This document shows, in pieces, positions 11,537 to 24,186 of a stretch of DNA of 64,000 nucleotides. Within the stretch, counting starts at the first letter, position 1, and every line of letters starts with the position of its first letter. The position numbers and the translations under genes are program-made. This stretch comes from Phlegmacium glaucopus. Taxonomy: Eukaryota > Basidiomycota > Agaricomycetes > Agaricales > Cortinariaceae. Below the pieces are notes generated by a model. The model searched no databases, was not told the DNA's origin, and saw only the letters and a program-made list of their open reading frames with translations. Location: assembly GCA_015039465.1 (NCBI GenBank), contig MU130572.1, positions 196,381 through 260,380 on the forward strand, in the 5' to 3' direction.

Positions 11537-11996
11537 GAGGGTTGTTGATTTATTAACTTTCACCGACATCGAGTAGCAGCACCTGTAAAATAGATGGAAC
11601 CAGCATTATGCTAATTTCTCAAAAGCGTGCGGCATAGGTTGTCTTGTGGCCCCATTAAGGCTCAGTCGGTATAGCGTAAGAATGATGTCACGGTGCTTAG
11701 TGTCGGGGTTGTGTGGGGCCTTTGGTTCGACCCTCACCCAATGCAATTCCTGATTCATTCCCGCGACTGAGTGGGGTACATAGCCGATGGCCGATATTCG
11801 ACAATCGAGACCGGAGCGACTGCTCCATATATACATGACATCCGATGCGTCTACGACCATCGAGACATCCGATGCGTCACCACGACCATCAAGAGCTCCG
11901 TGCTTACAAAGCCAACCAGCCAGCTGGTTCGGAACAGGGACGTAGGTATCAACCGAACCCTTTTTTGATTTGAATTCGAGTGGATCTACCTATCAT
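11537..11996. other. Intergenic with short tandem repeat and tRNA-like promoter boxes
   Basis: Between the convergent eL30 and ARP9 genes. A direct repeat of GACATCCGATGCGTC occurs twice (about 11838-11880), each followed by a similar ACGACCATC block. Around 11655-11735 there are A-box-like (GGCTCAGTCGG) and B-box-like (GGTTCGACCC) motifs, but no tRNA fold. Confidence 0.4.
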
Positions 11997-13740
11997 CTAC
12001 AGTAGAGCTGGTGTCATTTCAATGATTGAATGTGGGCCTTTGTTCGTGTAATCTGCCTTTAACACAAAGCTCCTGCCATTTGGATCGCTGAAAATGATCT
12101 AAGCATCGAACATTAGGATAAGCCTGGATAATAATAGATAACAACTCACTTTTGCGGCTATACTTGAGCCCAGAAAAGCAGCATAACCATTACCCGTTTC
12201 ACGATACTCGGCGTAATATTCTGGTACGGAAAGAACTCGGACAAAGCGGGGCTGAACATCTGATACTAAATCGACATTGTTGATGATGAACGGCGCAAGC
12301 CTTGATTGAAGTGCGACACCAATGCCTGATATTTTATCAATGAGCACATCGCCAAATTGGGTAAAAAAGATTAACCTTTGACGTGTCGGGTAATGTCTCC
12401 AGTCACGAATAAACCTTGCCAGATGTACTGTCTTTGATCGACATCAACTTGATTGACCAAGTTGCCTACTGCTTCTTGCAGGGGTAAGGGTTTCTCTGTA
12501 TCCAGCACGATTCCAGATATGCCATCCAATAACGATGGGTCATAAAGTGGTTCACAGAACCGATGACGCTCTTTCCCCAACGTTAATGAATGTTCGCGGA
12601 ACTGAACGGTGATAAGATCCAGAGCTTCGATCTCTCGTGCACGCGCCTGCTCTGCGGCAGACGCTTTTGCGGTGGCTTTCTTCTTCATCCCGCTCTCGAT
12701 CACCGCCTTTTCTTTCCCTGCTACAAGGACGGCAGCGATATCCGTCACGCCCTCATCTTCCGCCATAGCCGTTTCGCCATCCGAGGGAACCTTAATGGTG
12801 TCATCCTTCCACAACTGTTTAACTAGTTCAAGTAGAGTGACATGTAACGTTTCAGGATCAAGAGGGTTACTTGGTGGCGACAAGGCAGACATGACATTTT
12901 GGTTTGAGCGCAAGAGATGGGCAAGGTAGTTTTGACAATGGCGTACTCCTAGCGCAACAGATCCACGAGCTGGGTGGACAATAAAACCCTCATAAATGGG
13001 TGTGATCTCGGTTTCATCGTCCCCAATATCGACGATAACACCGCTCGTACTGTTAGCTGCGTACATTTGAGTCATGGGTCGTTCGAGGATACAGAAACCG
13101 GCGACGTTAAATCTTTCAAAAAAGATTTGACATATACGTTCGTAGGTTTCACGCGAGACACCTGGAGCGATTGATAACAAGACTGGAGACTCGTTTTGGA
13201 TGCGACGGCGTTGTAGTTGGTTGAAAAGGACATATTTCCTATGAGAAAAAGAAGAATGTCGGTTGGATCTGGAGGTGAGACGGTTGGACAAGACGCACCA
13301 AATTGCTTCTGCTTGTGTCCAATCACTAATTCCACCATCTGAAAAGGGCCGGAAAACTGATATGTCTTGTCCGCTCGCGAGAGCCTCGTCTAGCTGTGAT
13401 CCAACGAGGTAACTGTTGACAGACGTGTTCGATTTAGTACTTTGGGGAGGAATCGAGGCAGCACGGCTGGTTGAGGCAAATGACTCCTCAAATCCATTGA
13501 AGTCTCCGTTTAAGTGAGAGTTCCCGTTAGTGTTTTCATGCTCTCCGACGCCGTTTCTTCTCAGACCAACACGGGCTGGAATTTCCTGTTCGAATACTTA
13601 TACTGTTTGTCGCGCTTTATTTGCAGCAGAGAAAACGTACAACGGTGGGTGTTTTCAAGAGATCATATAGTCCGAGTCCAGCACGAACAACAGTTTTGCT
13701 AACCTCGATGATAACGACGTTGGCGTCGCGAATGGACATG
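11997..13740 (-). CDS. ARP9: Actin-related protein Arp9 (chromatin remodelling)
   Basis: Nuclear actin-fold protein of SWI/SNF-type remodelling complexes. Exons read on the minus strand start MSIRDANVVIIEVSK at 13740, then an intron near 13573-13626, a long exon down to 12371, and two last exons (about 12347-12150 and 12102-11997). Recognisable parts are DWTQAEAIWCVL, the phosphate-2-like VIVDIGDDETEITPIYEG, the EALDLI insertion region, DGISGIV, and the C-terminal PRFVRVLSVPEYYAEYR and AAFLGSSIAAK, which is the actin C-terminal signature region. Length is about 515 residues, with a lysine/alanine-rich insert typical of Arp9 rather than actin. It is divergent from ERG7, with only 126 bp between start codons. 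Confidence 0.87.
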
Positions 13741-13822
13741 ACTTTTGAAAGGTAGGATGGGTTGATCGCAATTACCTCTTTAGGAAATTGTAAAACAACT
13801 TCTTATTAGTTAGTCGTATGAT

Positions 13823-13830
13823 TTATATAG
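13823..13830 (+). promoter_or_regulatory. TATA-like site in the ARP9/ERG7 bidirectional promoter
   Basis: TTATATAG sits about 37 nt before the ERG7 start at 13867, inside the 126-bp region shared by the two divergent genes. Functional role is inferred. Confidence 0.4.
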
Positions 13831-13866
13831 TGTAGTCCAACTATCCCAACCTTGTCTTTCTCCATC

Positions 13867-16784
13867 ATGTGGGAACCATTCGACATTGCCCCAACAGGTG
13901 ACCAACCGTTTACCGACTATTCTCGTTGGAGATTGCTTGTTAATGACGGGGGTCGTCACACATGGCACTACCTCCGAACAGAACAAGAGCTGATAAACTG
14001 GCCTCAGAACGTAGTCGATAAATTCTGGTTAGGTTTAAACACAGCACGTATCATATAAAAACTTCTTTTCACGCAACAAAACTAACCGGTTGTTTGTCTT
14101 TTAACAGGATTTACCAGATTTACCACCGGCGGAGGATGCTCTGGATGCAGCCCGTAACGGTTATAAGTTTCTCAGGAATTTGCAGTCCCATGATGGGCAT
14201 TGGCCTGGAGAATATGGAGGCCCAATGTTCCTTCTTCCCGGTCTGGTTATTGGGTCTTATGTGACGGGGATGGGATTCAAGGAAGAGGAACGGCTAGAGA
14301 TGATTCGTTACTTGATGAATCGTGCTAATCCTGAAGACGGCGGTTGGGGGATGTAAGTGGTTTTTGTTCAAACCTGCGGAAGGGTTTTTTTAGCCAAACT
14401 GGTTAGCAGTAACTACTGTCCCTCACGATTTTATTTTCCGACTTGTCTATAATGGACCTCGCTAATCTTTTCTCTTGTATTTAATAGCCATGTTGAAGGC
14501 CATTCAACAGTATTTGGGACAGCTTTGAATTACGCAGCGCTGCGTATTCTGGGTATAGACAAAGACCATCCAGTCTGCATTAGAGCTCGAGGAACGCTTC
14601 ACAAACTTGGTACACAGTTTCCCTCCTCGTCTTATGAATCACTCCCTATAATGCAAAATATTAGGTGGTGCAGTTGCCGCTCCAGCATGGGGCAAGGTTT
14701 GGCTGTCGATCCTCAATGTTTATGACTGGGAAGGGAATAATCCTGTTCCTTCTGAACTTTGGTAAGTCAGAACGTCGCGTTATTTTACGCGTTATTCACG
14801 TGTTTTTTTTACAACTAGGGCACTTCCCGAATGGCTCCCATTCCATCCTCATCGTTGGTGGATTCATACACGCGCAGTATATATCCCAGTAAGCTATATA
14901 TATGGCATGAGGTTTAAAATGGAGGAAAACGACCTCATCCTGTCTCTACGAGAGGTGTGATAATTTTTATATGATGCTTTCGTTGAAACCATTGTGGCTG
15001 AGAACGTTAACAGGAACTATACCCTACGGACTATTATTCAATTGATTGGCCAGCCCAACGAAATAACGTCTCTAAAGCTGATCTGTATTCACCTCATACC
15101 CGAATATTAGATGCACTCAACGTAGTACTCGGCGCCTATGAACAGTGTACCATACCTCCCCTCCGACGTGCCGGAATGGCACGCGCTTACGAACTCGTCG
15201 TCCTCGAGGACGAAAACACAGATTACCAAACTCTCGGGCCTGTCTCCAAAATGTTCAATCTCATCGTCCGAGCTATTGTTGACGGACCGGACAGCAACGC
15301 ATACGAACAGCACAAAATTAAACGCCAGGATTTCATGTGGCTAGGTTCCGAGGGTATGATGATGTGTGGAACGAATGGGAGTCAACTTTGGGATGTTGGG
15401 TTTATCACACAGGCATTGGCGGAAACTGGGTTGGCCAGTGAGGAGGAAAATAAGGAGAGTTTGGTGAAGGCGCTGGAGTGGCTTGATGAAGCCCAGATGA
15501 GAACAGATCCGAAACATTACCATACCTCGTATAGGCATTCGACGAAGGGTGCTTGGGGATTTAGGTATGTTTCTGTTTCTCAACTTTTGATTGAAGATTT
15601 ACGATTCTCCTTAGCACGAAAGAACAAGGATATACTGTCAGTGATTGTACAGGAGAAGGTCTCAAATCTGTCATGTATCTACAGTTTGATCTCGAGTAAG
15701 TTGCGTTAGCTCAGCAACAACATTTCTTTCTGACCCAAATTGCCTTAGATTTACCCCGAAACTTGTATCGAAAGAGAGAATGTGCGATTCAGTTGATCTC
15801 TTACTCACCCTCCAAAATCCCGATGGAGGCTTTGCAAGCTACGAACTTATCCGAGGTCCTCGTTGGCTTGAATGGCTCAACCCAGCAGAAGTATTCGGTC
15901 AGTCTTTCTCCAGCTTGACATTGTTACTTGCCCTGTCTGACATAAACACTTTGTTCAGGCGATATCATGATTGAATACTGTTACCCAGAATGTACAACAT
16001 CAGTAATCACCGCTCTTTCAATTTTCCGTAAACACTTCCCGGATTATCGGGCTCGTGATATTGAGTGAGTGATCAGTCCTACTTTCTCATGTGTCTCTGT
16101 AGGTGCAATGTTTAATCTCTTCTTGTTTAATTCAGTCGCACGATAAAAAACGCCATCAAGTATCTACACGAAGCACAAGCACCCGGTGGTGGTTGGATTG
16201 GCTCATGGGGGATTTGTATTACCTATGCCACTCAATTTGCGCTCGAAAGCTTGTCTTTAGTAGGCGAGACTTACGAAACGAGCCCGCATTCTCGGAGAGC
16301 TTGTGATTTCCTCTTGAAGAAACAAAGAGCAGATGGGGGTTGGGGTGAAAGTTACAAGGTTTGCTTTACGGAAGTACCTTTGCCCCCACGTTTCTTACCT
16401 TCTCTTGTTCTTTTTCACTAGTCATGTGAGCTGAGTGCTTGGGTGGAGCATGAGAACACACAGGTCGTACAAACGTGCTGGGCTGTTATGTCCCTCATGT
16501 ATGCGAAATATCCTTATCCCGAACCCATCGAAAAGGGAGTTCAACTTGTTATGTCAAGACAACGACCCGTAAGTTTTTGCTCTCTCCTTTGTTTGATACC
16601 GTAATTGCTCTTCCCATGTGTTAACACGATTGTTTCCTCATAGGACGGTTCATGGCCTCAAGAAGCAATTGAGGGTATATTTAACAAAAATTGCGCTATC
16701 GCATACCCCATATTCAAGTTCTCATTCCCAATTTGGATGTTGGGCAAAGCGCATCGATATTTGGCGGAACTCAAATCCCGCTAG
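13867..16784 (+). CDS. ERG7: Lanosterol synthase (oxidosqualene cyclase)
   Basis: ER/lipid-particle enzyme that cyclises 2,3-oxidosqualene to lanosterol in sterol synthesis. The multi-exon gene begins [21 protein letters not shown]. It contains repeated QW motifs ([64 protein letters not shown]). The catalytic aspartate motif is VSDCTGEG, equivalent to DCTAE. The [17 protein letters not shown] block before it is also conserved. The C-terminus ends [14 protein letters not shown]. Length of about 735 residues fits the family, and every conserved block is present, so it should be active. The ATG at 13867 is preferred because upstream sequence is promoter shared with ARP9. The acceptor of the first intron is uncertain by a few codons. 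Confidence 0.95.
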
Positions 16785-17091
16785 GCTTAGAAGCAAAACG
16801 GACATGTAAATAGAGGCCATCATTCGTTGAGGGACGATGCCTGTTTATGAAATTTATTGTTGTCAGGACGCGTCACGGTTCAGTGTTTTCCAAGTTTGAG
16901 TTCGATAAGGTGCTTCTGCCTTACCCCATGACTAACTTTCAACTTGACTCGAGTCTTCTACCACTGGCAGTTGAACAAACCTTTTCTTGAAAAAAAGACT
17001 TCATGAAGAGCCGTGGTAGTACTAAAGTCACTAATACGCAGTGCCGCAATCTAAGAAAATGTTCTCGGCGAAGCCCTTGACAAGGGAATAT
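16785..17091. other. ERG7 3' flank
   Basis: About 300 bp downstream of the lanosterol synthase stop codon. No open frame or repeat of note. Confidence 0.5.
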
Positions 17092-17637
17092 GGAGGTTGC
17101 TCAGAAACAACAGACGCAGAGCATAACCGGTGCTAGATCTTCGAACGACTCGGACAAAGTTGCAAGCGAAGAAATTCAGACCAAGATATTGTATAACGTC
17201 ATCCATGAACACCAAAAGGCACTTCGCATTGCATACCCCCAGAAATACTTTCAGAGATATTCATTCTAGCAATACCCCACACGAAAATTTGTTACTGATC
17301 CAGGCTTTCCGTTGGAAGAACCCGATATGATGATACTAAATTCAATAGCATTGTTGCCACGGGTAATCTGTGAAAGAATATCGTTCCCTAGTGATTTGCT
17401 AGTGATGATTTATATTTGCAGTCTGCTATCCTTTGGCCTACGCATTCTTCATTGTTCTTCACAGGAAATTTTGTTTCCCGACACTCCTCAAGTCAGGCTC
17501 CTTTTATCTCGAAAGCCTTGCGCATCATCTGGCGAGGTCTTGACGCAGTACTCCTGCGGAATTGCTTCAGTTATGGACCTGAACTCTCGGGCCTCGGCAT
17601 TCCTGTCGAGGAACAATGCCATCAAATAAATAAATAA
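17090..17637 (+). CDS. Uncertain small gene or gene relic
   Basis: Not recognised. From ATG at 17090 an open frame begins MEVAQKQQTQSITGA and runs about 58 codons to a TAG at 17267-17269. The same frame then stays open (TDPGFPLEEPDMMILNS) to a plausible intron at 17362-17420. After it comes SAILWPTHSSLFFTG and a 60-residue tail ending EEQCHQINK. The intervening TAG could be removed by an intron beginning GTATAA near 17189, but that changes the frame. So this is either a gene with another exon structure or a decayed one. No domain seen. Confidence 0.3.
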
Positions 17638-18112
17638 ATGAAAATAGAAATGGTTCTTATTCCCCAAATTGACAATTTCGCTCGCGAAGTCACGGTCATT
17701 TTATGATAATGGGCACAACTTTATCAGGTACATGATCTAGTCCACGGCTCCATTCATTGGATCTTGCTTCCTGGCATGAGGCTTGAAGAAGCTTGGCTCT
17801 TGTTCAACCAACTCTTGTTCGGACTTGGATTGGTGATAGAGAGCTATTGTGCTACTTAAGGAGACTAGCTTTACAAGTTCCTAAACTCTCTGCCATCCAC
17901 AAAGACGAGCATTACTAACCTGCAAAGTTTCCCCAGTATAGCCTGTGTTGTTGAACATTGTCCCTTCAAGTCATCTGTCGATGGAGAACAACAACTCTGG
18001 CATCTATATAAACCACTGTAGCTTCTCGCCATTATGCATTGACTGCGACCTCCCAGTGCTCATACACGACTACCCATCTTTACTGTTATAATCCAAAAAT
18101 CAACATAACAGA
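17638..18112. other. Intergenic, promoter of the small gene at 18113
   Basis: About 475 bp with no open frame of note. It contains a TATA box at 18005. Confidence 0.5.
18005..18012 (+). promoter_or_regulatory. TATA box
   Basis: TATATAAA lies 108 nt before the start codon at 18113, a usual distance for a TATA box with a short 5' UTR. Confidence 0.55.
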
Positions 18113-18501
18113 ATGTTCGCCGACGGTAGCTTTGCAGTTGCTCTTGTCAAGAACCAAGTCATGGTCGTCCAAGGTAAAAAAAATTCTGTCAGCGTCATAA
18201 ATATCTTGTAGCTAACCACTTTCTTCCAGCCGTTCGCTCCCACACCAAACGTGATAAATACCTTGACGTCCTTACCTACTCTCAATTCGGAAACAACGTG
18301 TTCCTCGCATCTGACATCCCGAGTGCGCGTATCGCCTCATCCTCTATCCTTACCTTCATCCCTCCCTTGGAGGATAACCGCCTTCTATCTCAAGGAATGC
18401 TCGAACTACCCAAGAAAGCATTTTCTCAATACATCGAGCTTAATTGCCGTCACCAGAAGCGCTACGAGCGCCTCTGGAGTGCTTGGATCAACAAGCATTG
18501 A
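18113..18501 (+). CDS. Small uncharacterised protein, two exons
   Basis: Not recognised. Exon 1 (18113-18173) encodes MFADGSFAVALVKNQ. A 56-nt intron (18174-18229) has good GT and CAG ends. Exon 2 encodes a chain beginning AVRSHTKRDKYLDVL, then FGNNVFLASDIPSARIASSS and ELPKKAFSQYIELN, ending LWSAWINKH. The product is about 110 residues, without a signal peptide or membrane segment. Supporting a real gene are a strong TATA box, a clean intron that joins two open frames, and an AACAGAATG start context. It may be a fungus-specific protein; function is unknown. Confidence 0.6.
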
Positions 18502-18995
18502 TTGATACCCGACTTCAGTCTACACCCATCCACTGTTTACGGACGCACTTGGGAAGGTGCCTCCATTGTTATAATTAACCACAGATCGTCCAAATACCCA
18601 TCACTGTAACTATTACTCTCATTTTTCCTCTACTGTAGCGACTAGTACCATCCTTCTATCACTGTATTTTTAGAACTTCCAACTATTGTAGTAATCCCTT
18701 GTAGTAATCCCTCTAGTCACGGTAGCGTGATCAATACACAATCATGATCACTCTTCCCTCATGCCTGAATTCTTCAAACTACCCTTCTCCTTAAAAAAAA
18801 GTCAGGTATAGCAGACATTAGACGATCAAGCTGCACAGATATTTGTTATACAACATGATTAGACGGTTTATATAACGTGATGCTGTAAAGTAAATATGAC
18901 TGGACAACTGTGAGATCCAGGGATAAAACAGAACAGTTGGAAGATAGCATCCTAATTCCCATAACATAACTTACTTGAAATAAATTAACAAAACT
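18502..18995. other. Intergenic between convergent genes
   Basis: About 495 bp of AT-rich sequence forming the 3' flanks of the small gene and of BRN1. A short direct repeat GTAGTAATCCCT is seen near 18690-18713. No gene recognised. Confidence 0.5.
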
Positions 18996-21950
18996 CTAGG
19001 CAGCCTGCGTGGCATTGGGGTCGCGATAAATCTACATCAAACCCGGCTAGTCAACACTATGCTAATAATCGAGGAGACGATAAACGAACCTTAATATCCC
19101 AAATATTTCCAATCTTCTTTTCTGCAGATATAATTTCTTCATCAACGTCATCCTCAACAAGGCCTTTCTCTACAAACACATTGCTCTCAGCAGCAGATTC
19201 CAGCTTCAAACCTTGCTCATTTGCCAAATGAAGCAGGCAGATAAAGCAGAAACTTGTGCTGATTTCTTCCATCTTGTCACGAGGGTAGGATTTCTGCAAG
19301 CGTGATATCACCTGGCTGAATTGCCGGGCGTCTTCAGGATCAGTTGGAACAGAACCTTCAACATCGTCGACGTCCTGGGAAAACAGAGAAATTAGAAATT
19401 AGGTTTGGTGAAAAAATGAAACCCTGATGAAGACGAGGGATGCCTTACCATAGTCTCATCATCCCCTTTCTTCTTTGACACTACGATATCCAGTCCCTTC
19501 CATATATTCTCCTTCAGCCTTCTTACATCCACACGTTTCGCCCTCTTGGCGTAGTTGACAAACTCTGGTCGGACACGTCTAGTTTGGCCTTGAGTAGCAG
19601 CGAGTAAATCCTGTTCGCCAGCATCATCGTCAGGTATACCACCACCTTCACCATCGTACCCAGGATCGTCGTCGAAACCTGGTCCGAAATCGTCTTCATG
19701 GAAGAACTGGGTATTGAAGGGGATGCTGCCGCCATTTGCTAAACGTAAATTAGGCATGTGAGTGTAAGCTCCCTACAGCGATCATTGAATAGGAGCAGGA
19801 CTCACTGTCGTCAGCGTCTTGGTCATGTTCCCGATTGCCAGCTTGCTCGGCAGCTGCTTGAGCCCAGAAGTCTGCGTCAACTTCACCATCGCCATTCTCA
19901 TCTATCTTGGCCCTCTTGCCGCGCATTTTCAGCTACATAGCAAGGCACACGTATAGATGTTAGCCCATGAGTCTCGAAGGACAAGGAGGAAAACTTACGA
20001 AGAATTTAGGCTTGAGGAACAGCGTCACAAGCTGACGGCTTGAGAAATGGATGTCATCAGGTAGTTTGTGGTCATCGCGTTTCTCTTTCGTCTTCTTGCC
20101 CTTCTTATTTGCCGCTGTTGTGCCGGTTCCAGGGAGGTTGATTCCAGCTCCTTTTGTAGCAGGCGCAAAGAGCTCTTTAGTCAGTTCTTTGAGGTCTTTG
20201 TCGGAAGGCGTTAGGAAATCGATCCGCACTGCTTCTTTTTTAGAGCGAGTCTTGGTGGTCTTCACAGCAGCAGCCTCCGCATCGGCTGCAGCAAAATAAT
20301 TGAATTTAGAACTCTGAAGAATTGTGGTTTCAGCAGAAAAGACGGTTTACTTCTTCGAATGACTTTTTTGGTTAACTTCCAATGCTCAGGGCCAGCCCAA
20401 TTCTTGAGGAAGGTTTGGTCGAAATACTCCAGAGATCCTCCATCCGTGTCGGCCATGGCTAGTATTAGATCCCGCCCATTTTGTAACCGTCGAGGATCAA
20501 AGGGCACATAGGGTCCTGGTTGGCCACCTTCTCCATCATCCACAGGGCCAACAGATCCATTAGAGTTGTTATCGCCTCCGTAATCACCTCCACCCATGCC
20601 GCCGCCATAATCATCGCCGACAGCATCTGCTCCAACAAAGAAATCTTCGGGTGCTTCACCGCCAACGTCTAAGTTCAACTCGAAGCCACCACTATCATCC
20701 GCATTGCTTTCGTCGTCGTCGAACCTTGTGTCATCTTGGAAAGTAGCTTCGTCAAAGACAAAAGCATCCTTAGAGAAAGAAAACTCCGAGAGTGAATGTG
20801 AGATTGCTTTGTCTTCCAAGACGGCAAGATCAGGCAAGAACTCCTCTAAAATATATCCTTGTAAGATATCGATGATATTAAATTAATAATAATCAACTTA
20901 CTGCGTAAAAAGGACAGGTCAACATCATCCTCAGGTTCCTCAATCACATTTTCTTCTTCGACCTTTCCCATTGAGTCACTGGCATCGAAGATGACTCGCA
21001 TGCAACCTTCGGACCCTATTCCAAGTGATAGATGGTTCATGAGCAAACCACTAGCGCCGCCCTCATCAAAATCCGCGCAAGTCTTTCTGAAAAGCGGGTC
21101 AACAGCAAACTCCAAATCTGGTTTCTTGTTTTTCAGTTGAGATGGATCTTTCGCCAGAGTAGTAGCAGGGCCTCGATTGTTGGCTTTCTTCTTCTTAGCT
21201 TGAGTAGGATCTGCGTCGGGGTTATCAGAGTTTTCGTGGTCGTCGTCCCCATTTCTGCCATCGGACTCAAGATTACTGAGAAGTTTTCCAGTCTCCGTGC
21301 CGACACTATCCACGCGGCTTGTCCAAATCTTGACACAACCATCGAGCGTGCAAGACGCGCGTTGGAAGTTGATGGTGTTGTCATCATCATTCCTCAATAG
21401 AGACATATCATGAAAATAATCGATCAGCGCGAAATTCCATGAGTTTGCCGCATTGATTTTCTACGAGAATGATAAGAGATTAAAAAAACTTGGGGGAGAT
21501 GCTTCGAGAACGCACGTTATCAGTTGCCATTTTCATCCATTCCTCAAAATTTGAGCTCATTATGTCCAATGGTACATTGATCTCAGGGGCTGCAAGTGAA
21601 TTCAGCTGCTTCTGTCTCCCTGTTTTCGAGGACTCCCCTGCTGTTTCCTGCTCGAGTGTTCCCTCCGAAGATGGTCCAGCCAAGGCATTTTCGACAGCAT
21701 AATGCTTCGTACTCTTCCTCCGCCTTCTCTTCTCGGCGGCATCATCATTTATATTCACTGAGTTGAGTTTGACGCGCCCGGTGTCTACATTGAAGCTCCC
21801 ATCGTTGTCCGCGATTTGCACTTCGCTAAGACGTTTCCTCAAATGCGTTTTCTGAGGCCTTGGGGTTTCCGGTTCAGATTCTTGATCTGTGTCATCTGCG
21901 TAAAGCGATTTGGAAGCATTTGGAGATCGTCCTCGACGTGCAGCAGGCAT
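18996..21950 (-). CDS. BRN1: Condensin complex subunit CAP-H/Barren/Brn1 (kleisin)
   Basis: Kleisin subunit of condensin, which bridges the SMC2/SMC4 heads and drives mitotic chromosome compaction. Read on the minus strand, the first exon starts MPAARRGRSPNASKS and ends LDIMSSNFEEWMKMATDN. The next encodes KINAANSWNFALIDYFHD, then FQRASCTLDGCVKIWTSRVD, the hallmark Barren motif. Acidic linkers follow (DLSFLR, FNLDVG-type stretches), then KNWAGPEHWKL, SRKVTTLFLKPKFF-like and SIPFNTQFFHEDD. The last exons hold a C-terminal winged-helix region and end with a short exon YRDPNATQAA. Length near 870 residues is normal. The ATG at 21950 (context CAAAATGCC) is preferred to an upstream in-frame ATG at 22004. 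Confidence 0.93.
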
Positions 21951-22166
21951 TTTGCAGTCGTCGTTAATGTTTTCAACAGAGCTTGCTTGATGACACGTGA
22001 TCATTGTCGCGACGCGTAACTATGTGACAGTTTAGTCACGCGTTATTTATTGATCCATGGAATACCAAACTTACAACACAGCTCTGTTTGCAACACACTG
22101 GCGCTTCAGATCATCCAAGTAAGTACTTGCACATCGAAAAAAAGCCTCTGTTATTGCTCCTACATA

Positions 22167-24057
22167 ATGTCAACCGGACCCCTTAAATATGGTCTACCTC
22201 TCCGTCCACCGACCGCTTCGACCGCGCTCTGGGCACATATTCTTAGGCAGGACACCCAGCCTTCTACCTCACTATCGGACATACCCATTGTTGTTCCTCC
22301 AACTGTTCCTCTAGACAAAAATGCAACTTCGATGCGTGTTCTACTGCATGACACACAGGCGAATTTTGAAAAATTTGCTATCCATGTCGGCAAGTTAATC
22401 CAAGGTGTTAATGAGACTAAACATGAAATAAAGACCACGAACGATCTCTTTGAACGTGACCGAGAAACACTCGTGGGAGATATTATCGATCTCGGTATGT
22501 TGATTTCTTTTGCGTGCAGACTAGGTGGCGAAAGCGCATATATGTAATATCATGGTCCTCCGAGATAATGAAAAAATTCTGCAGTCAACAGAAGCCAAAA
22601 AGAAATTCAGAAATCCGTGGGATCACCCTGTCAAACTGCCTCAATGGAAACTTGTTTCAAGGACGTCAATCATCGATTGGAGTCATTGGACCAGCGCCTG
22701 GACGCAATCCAGGCGGTAATCATTTACCAACTCGATATAATGCTTCGATCATCTGAAGTTTTTTTTTTTCGCAGTTCAACCAGACACATTCTCAGGCTCT
22801 TCAGACGCAGATACAAGCCATTCAAATATTACTGGATAAGCAAGGAACAGTCGTTTCTGCTGTCTTACCTTTGCTTCCCCTTCTTCAGGCAGTCCCTCTG
22901 CACGTTGAAGCTTCCAGAAATATCTTGAATGACGCTATCTCCAAACTGGCGTCAACACAGAAGCTCACCTCCGACTCGCCTAACCAGAGTGTAGCCGTCA
23001 GAATCACTGGGAAGAGAAAGCGGTCTCAAAGGTCGTCTTCGTCATCCCCACTTCCAGAGTCTCCTTCTAAGAGAAGAATTCTTACTGGAAATGTTCTCAA
23101 GGACGCCCAAGCTATAGCTAGGGTTCAATCTTCTCGAGAAAAAGGTGATGTTACATCTTCAGTCCATCAACGCCGTCCCTTCGACTTGTCTAGCTCTTCG
23201 ATGCTGAAAAGCCACAGTCCTCATGAAAAGTCTTCTCCTTTGACTCATCCTGCCGATGCTTCAGCCTCCTCTCTAAATCGTCACAACACATTCGTTCTCC
23301 CTAATTTTTCTACTCCTCATAAACCTCTATCTGATTTACTACTCCAACCTTCTCGTCAAACACCCGCTCATGCTGGAACTCTCAAGCTTTCAAATACTTT
23401 GGTCTGTGGCAATTCTGTTCCCAGGTCTAACACCATGTCCCAGTCTTTTCCGCCTGTTTTGCCTGAAATAACGCCTACTGCAGCTCGGCCTCCTCGTATG
23501 CTTCGTGTGTATGCTTCAATTTCAAATAGTATGCAAAACAAGCCTATGGCGCCTTTAAATCAAAGTACTACGTTGGGATCAATCAATCGTTTTCAACCGA
23601 ACCAGTCCAGTATCCTAATGAGCTCGACTTCCTCAGGACCAGATATCTCTTCTGCCTACAAAGCTCAGTCTCCCTTACCTGTGCCTGCTCTTTTTTTGCC
23701 CTCGAGGATAAACCATCTATCCAAGGATAATCTTCAGGATAAACCCAAAACGATATCGCAAAATGAGCTGACACCGAGGGCATACAAACCTACATTGGAC
23801 ACAGCAACACAAGAACAGATGCCTCCTCCAAACCAAAAAGTCCCCTCCCTCGAAAATCACCCAATCACTCGTGTGACGGGCAAGGTCGTTCCAACTACTG
23901 TCGCACTTGGTAAAATGAAAGAAACTCCAGTAAGTTATATTCCCTCTCCCCATCAATGCGCTTGATAAGGCTTTCCCTGATATCTTTTGGTGTATAGAGG
24001 ATTGGAAGAAGATTCATTCCGTTGGTTGATTCTGAAGATGAGGATGAAGAACAGTAG
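22167..24057 (+). CDS. Uncharacterised coiled-coil, Ser/Pro-rich protein
   Basis: Not recognised. The first exon starts MSTGPLKYGLPLRPPTAS and carries an N-terminal helix-rich part (VLLHDTQANFEKFAIHV, ETKHEIKTTNDLFERDRE). Short exons around 22570-22720 and 22775-22930 add more amphipathic helix (RLESLDQRLDAIQA, QALQTQIQAIQILLDKQG), so roughly residues 60-230 look like a coiled coil. A large exon follows with basic nuclear-localisation-like KRKRSQRSSSSS and SPSKRR, then a long low-complexity Ser/Pro/Thr-rich region. The last exon encodes GRRFIPLVDSEDEDEEQ, an acidic tail. It shares a promoter of about 215 bp with BRN1. A nuclear, chromosome-associated role is possible but only inferred from composition and neighbour. 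Confidence 0.65.
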
Positions 24058-24186
24058 AAATTATCGTTAGCGGTTCTCTGCTCTTTGTTTGTTTTTTCAT
24101 GTTGCGAACTTTTTTCATGCTATATAGAGGAAACTCATGTCTAAAGGATTTTTTTCATTAATTGAACCGATTTGACATTGCATAAT

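Noticed and set aside
11648..11735. Possible tRNA gene based on A-box and B-box motifs
   Set aside because: No acceptor or T-stem pairing can be formed around the GGTTCGACCC loop, so it is not a functional tRNA.
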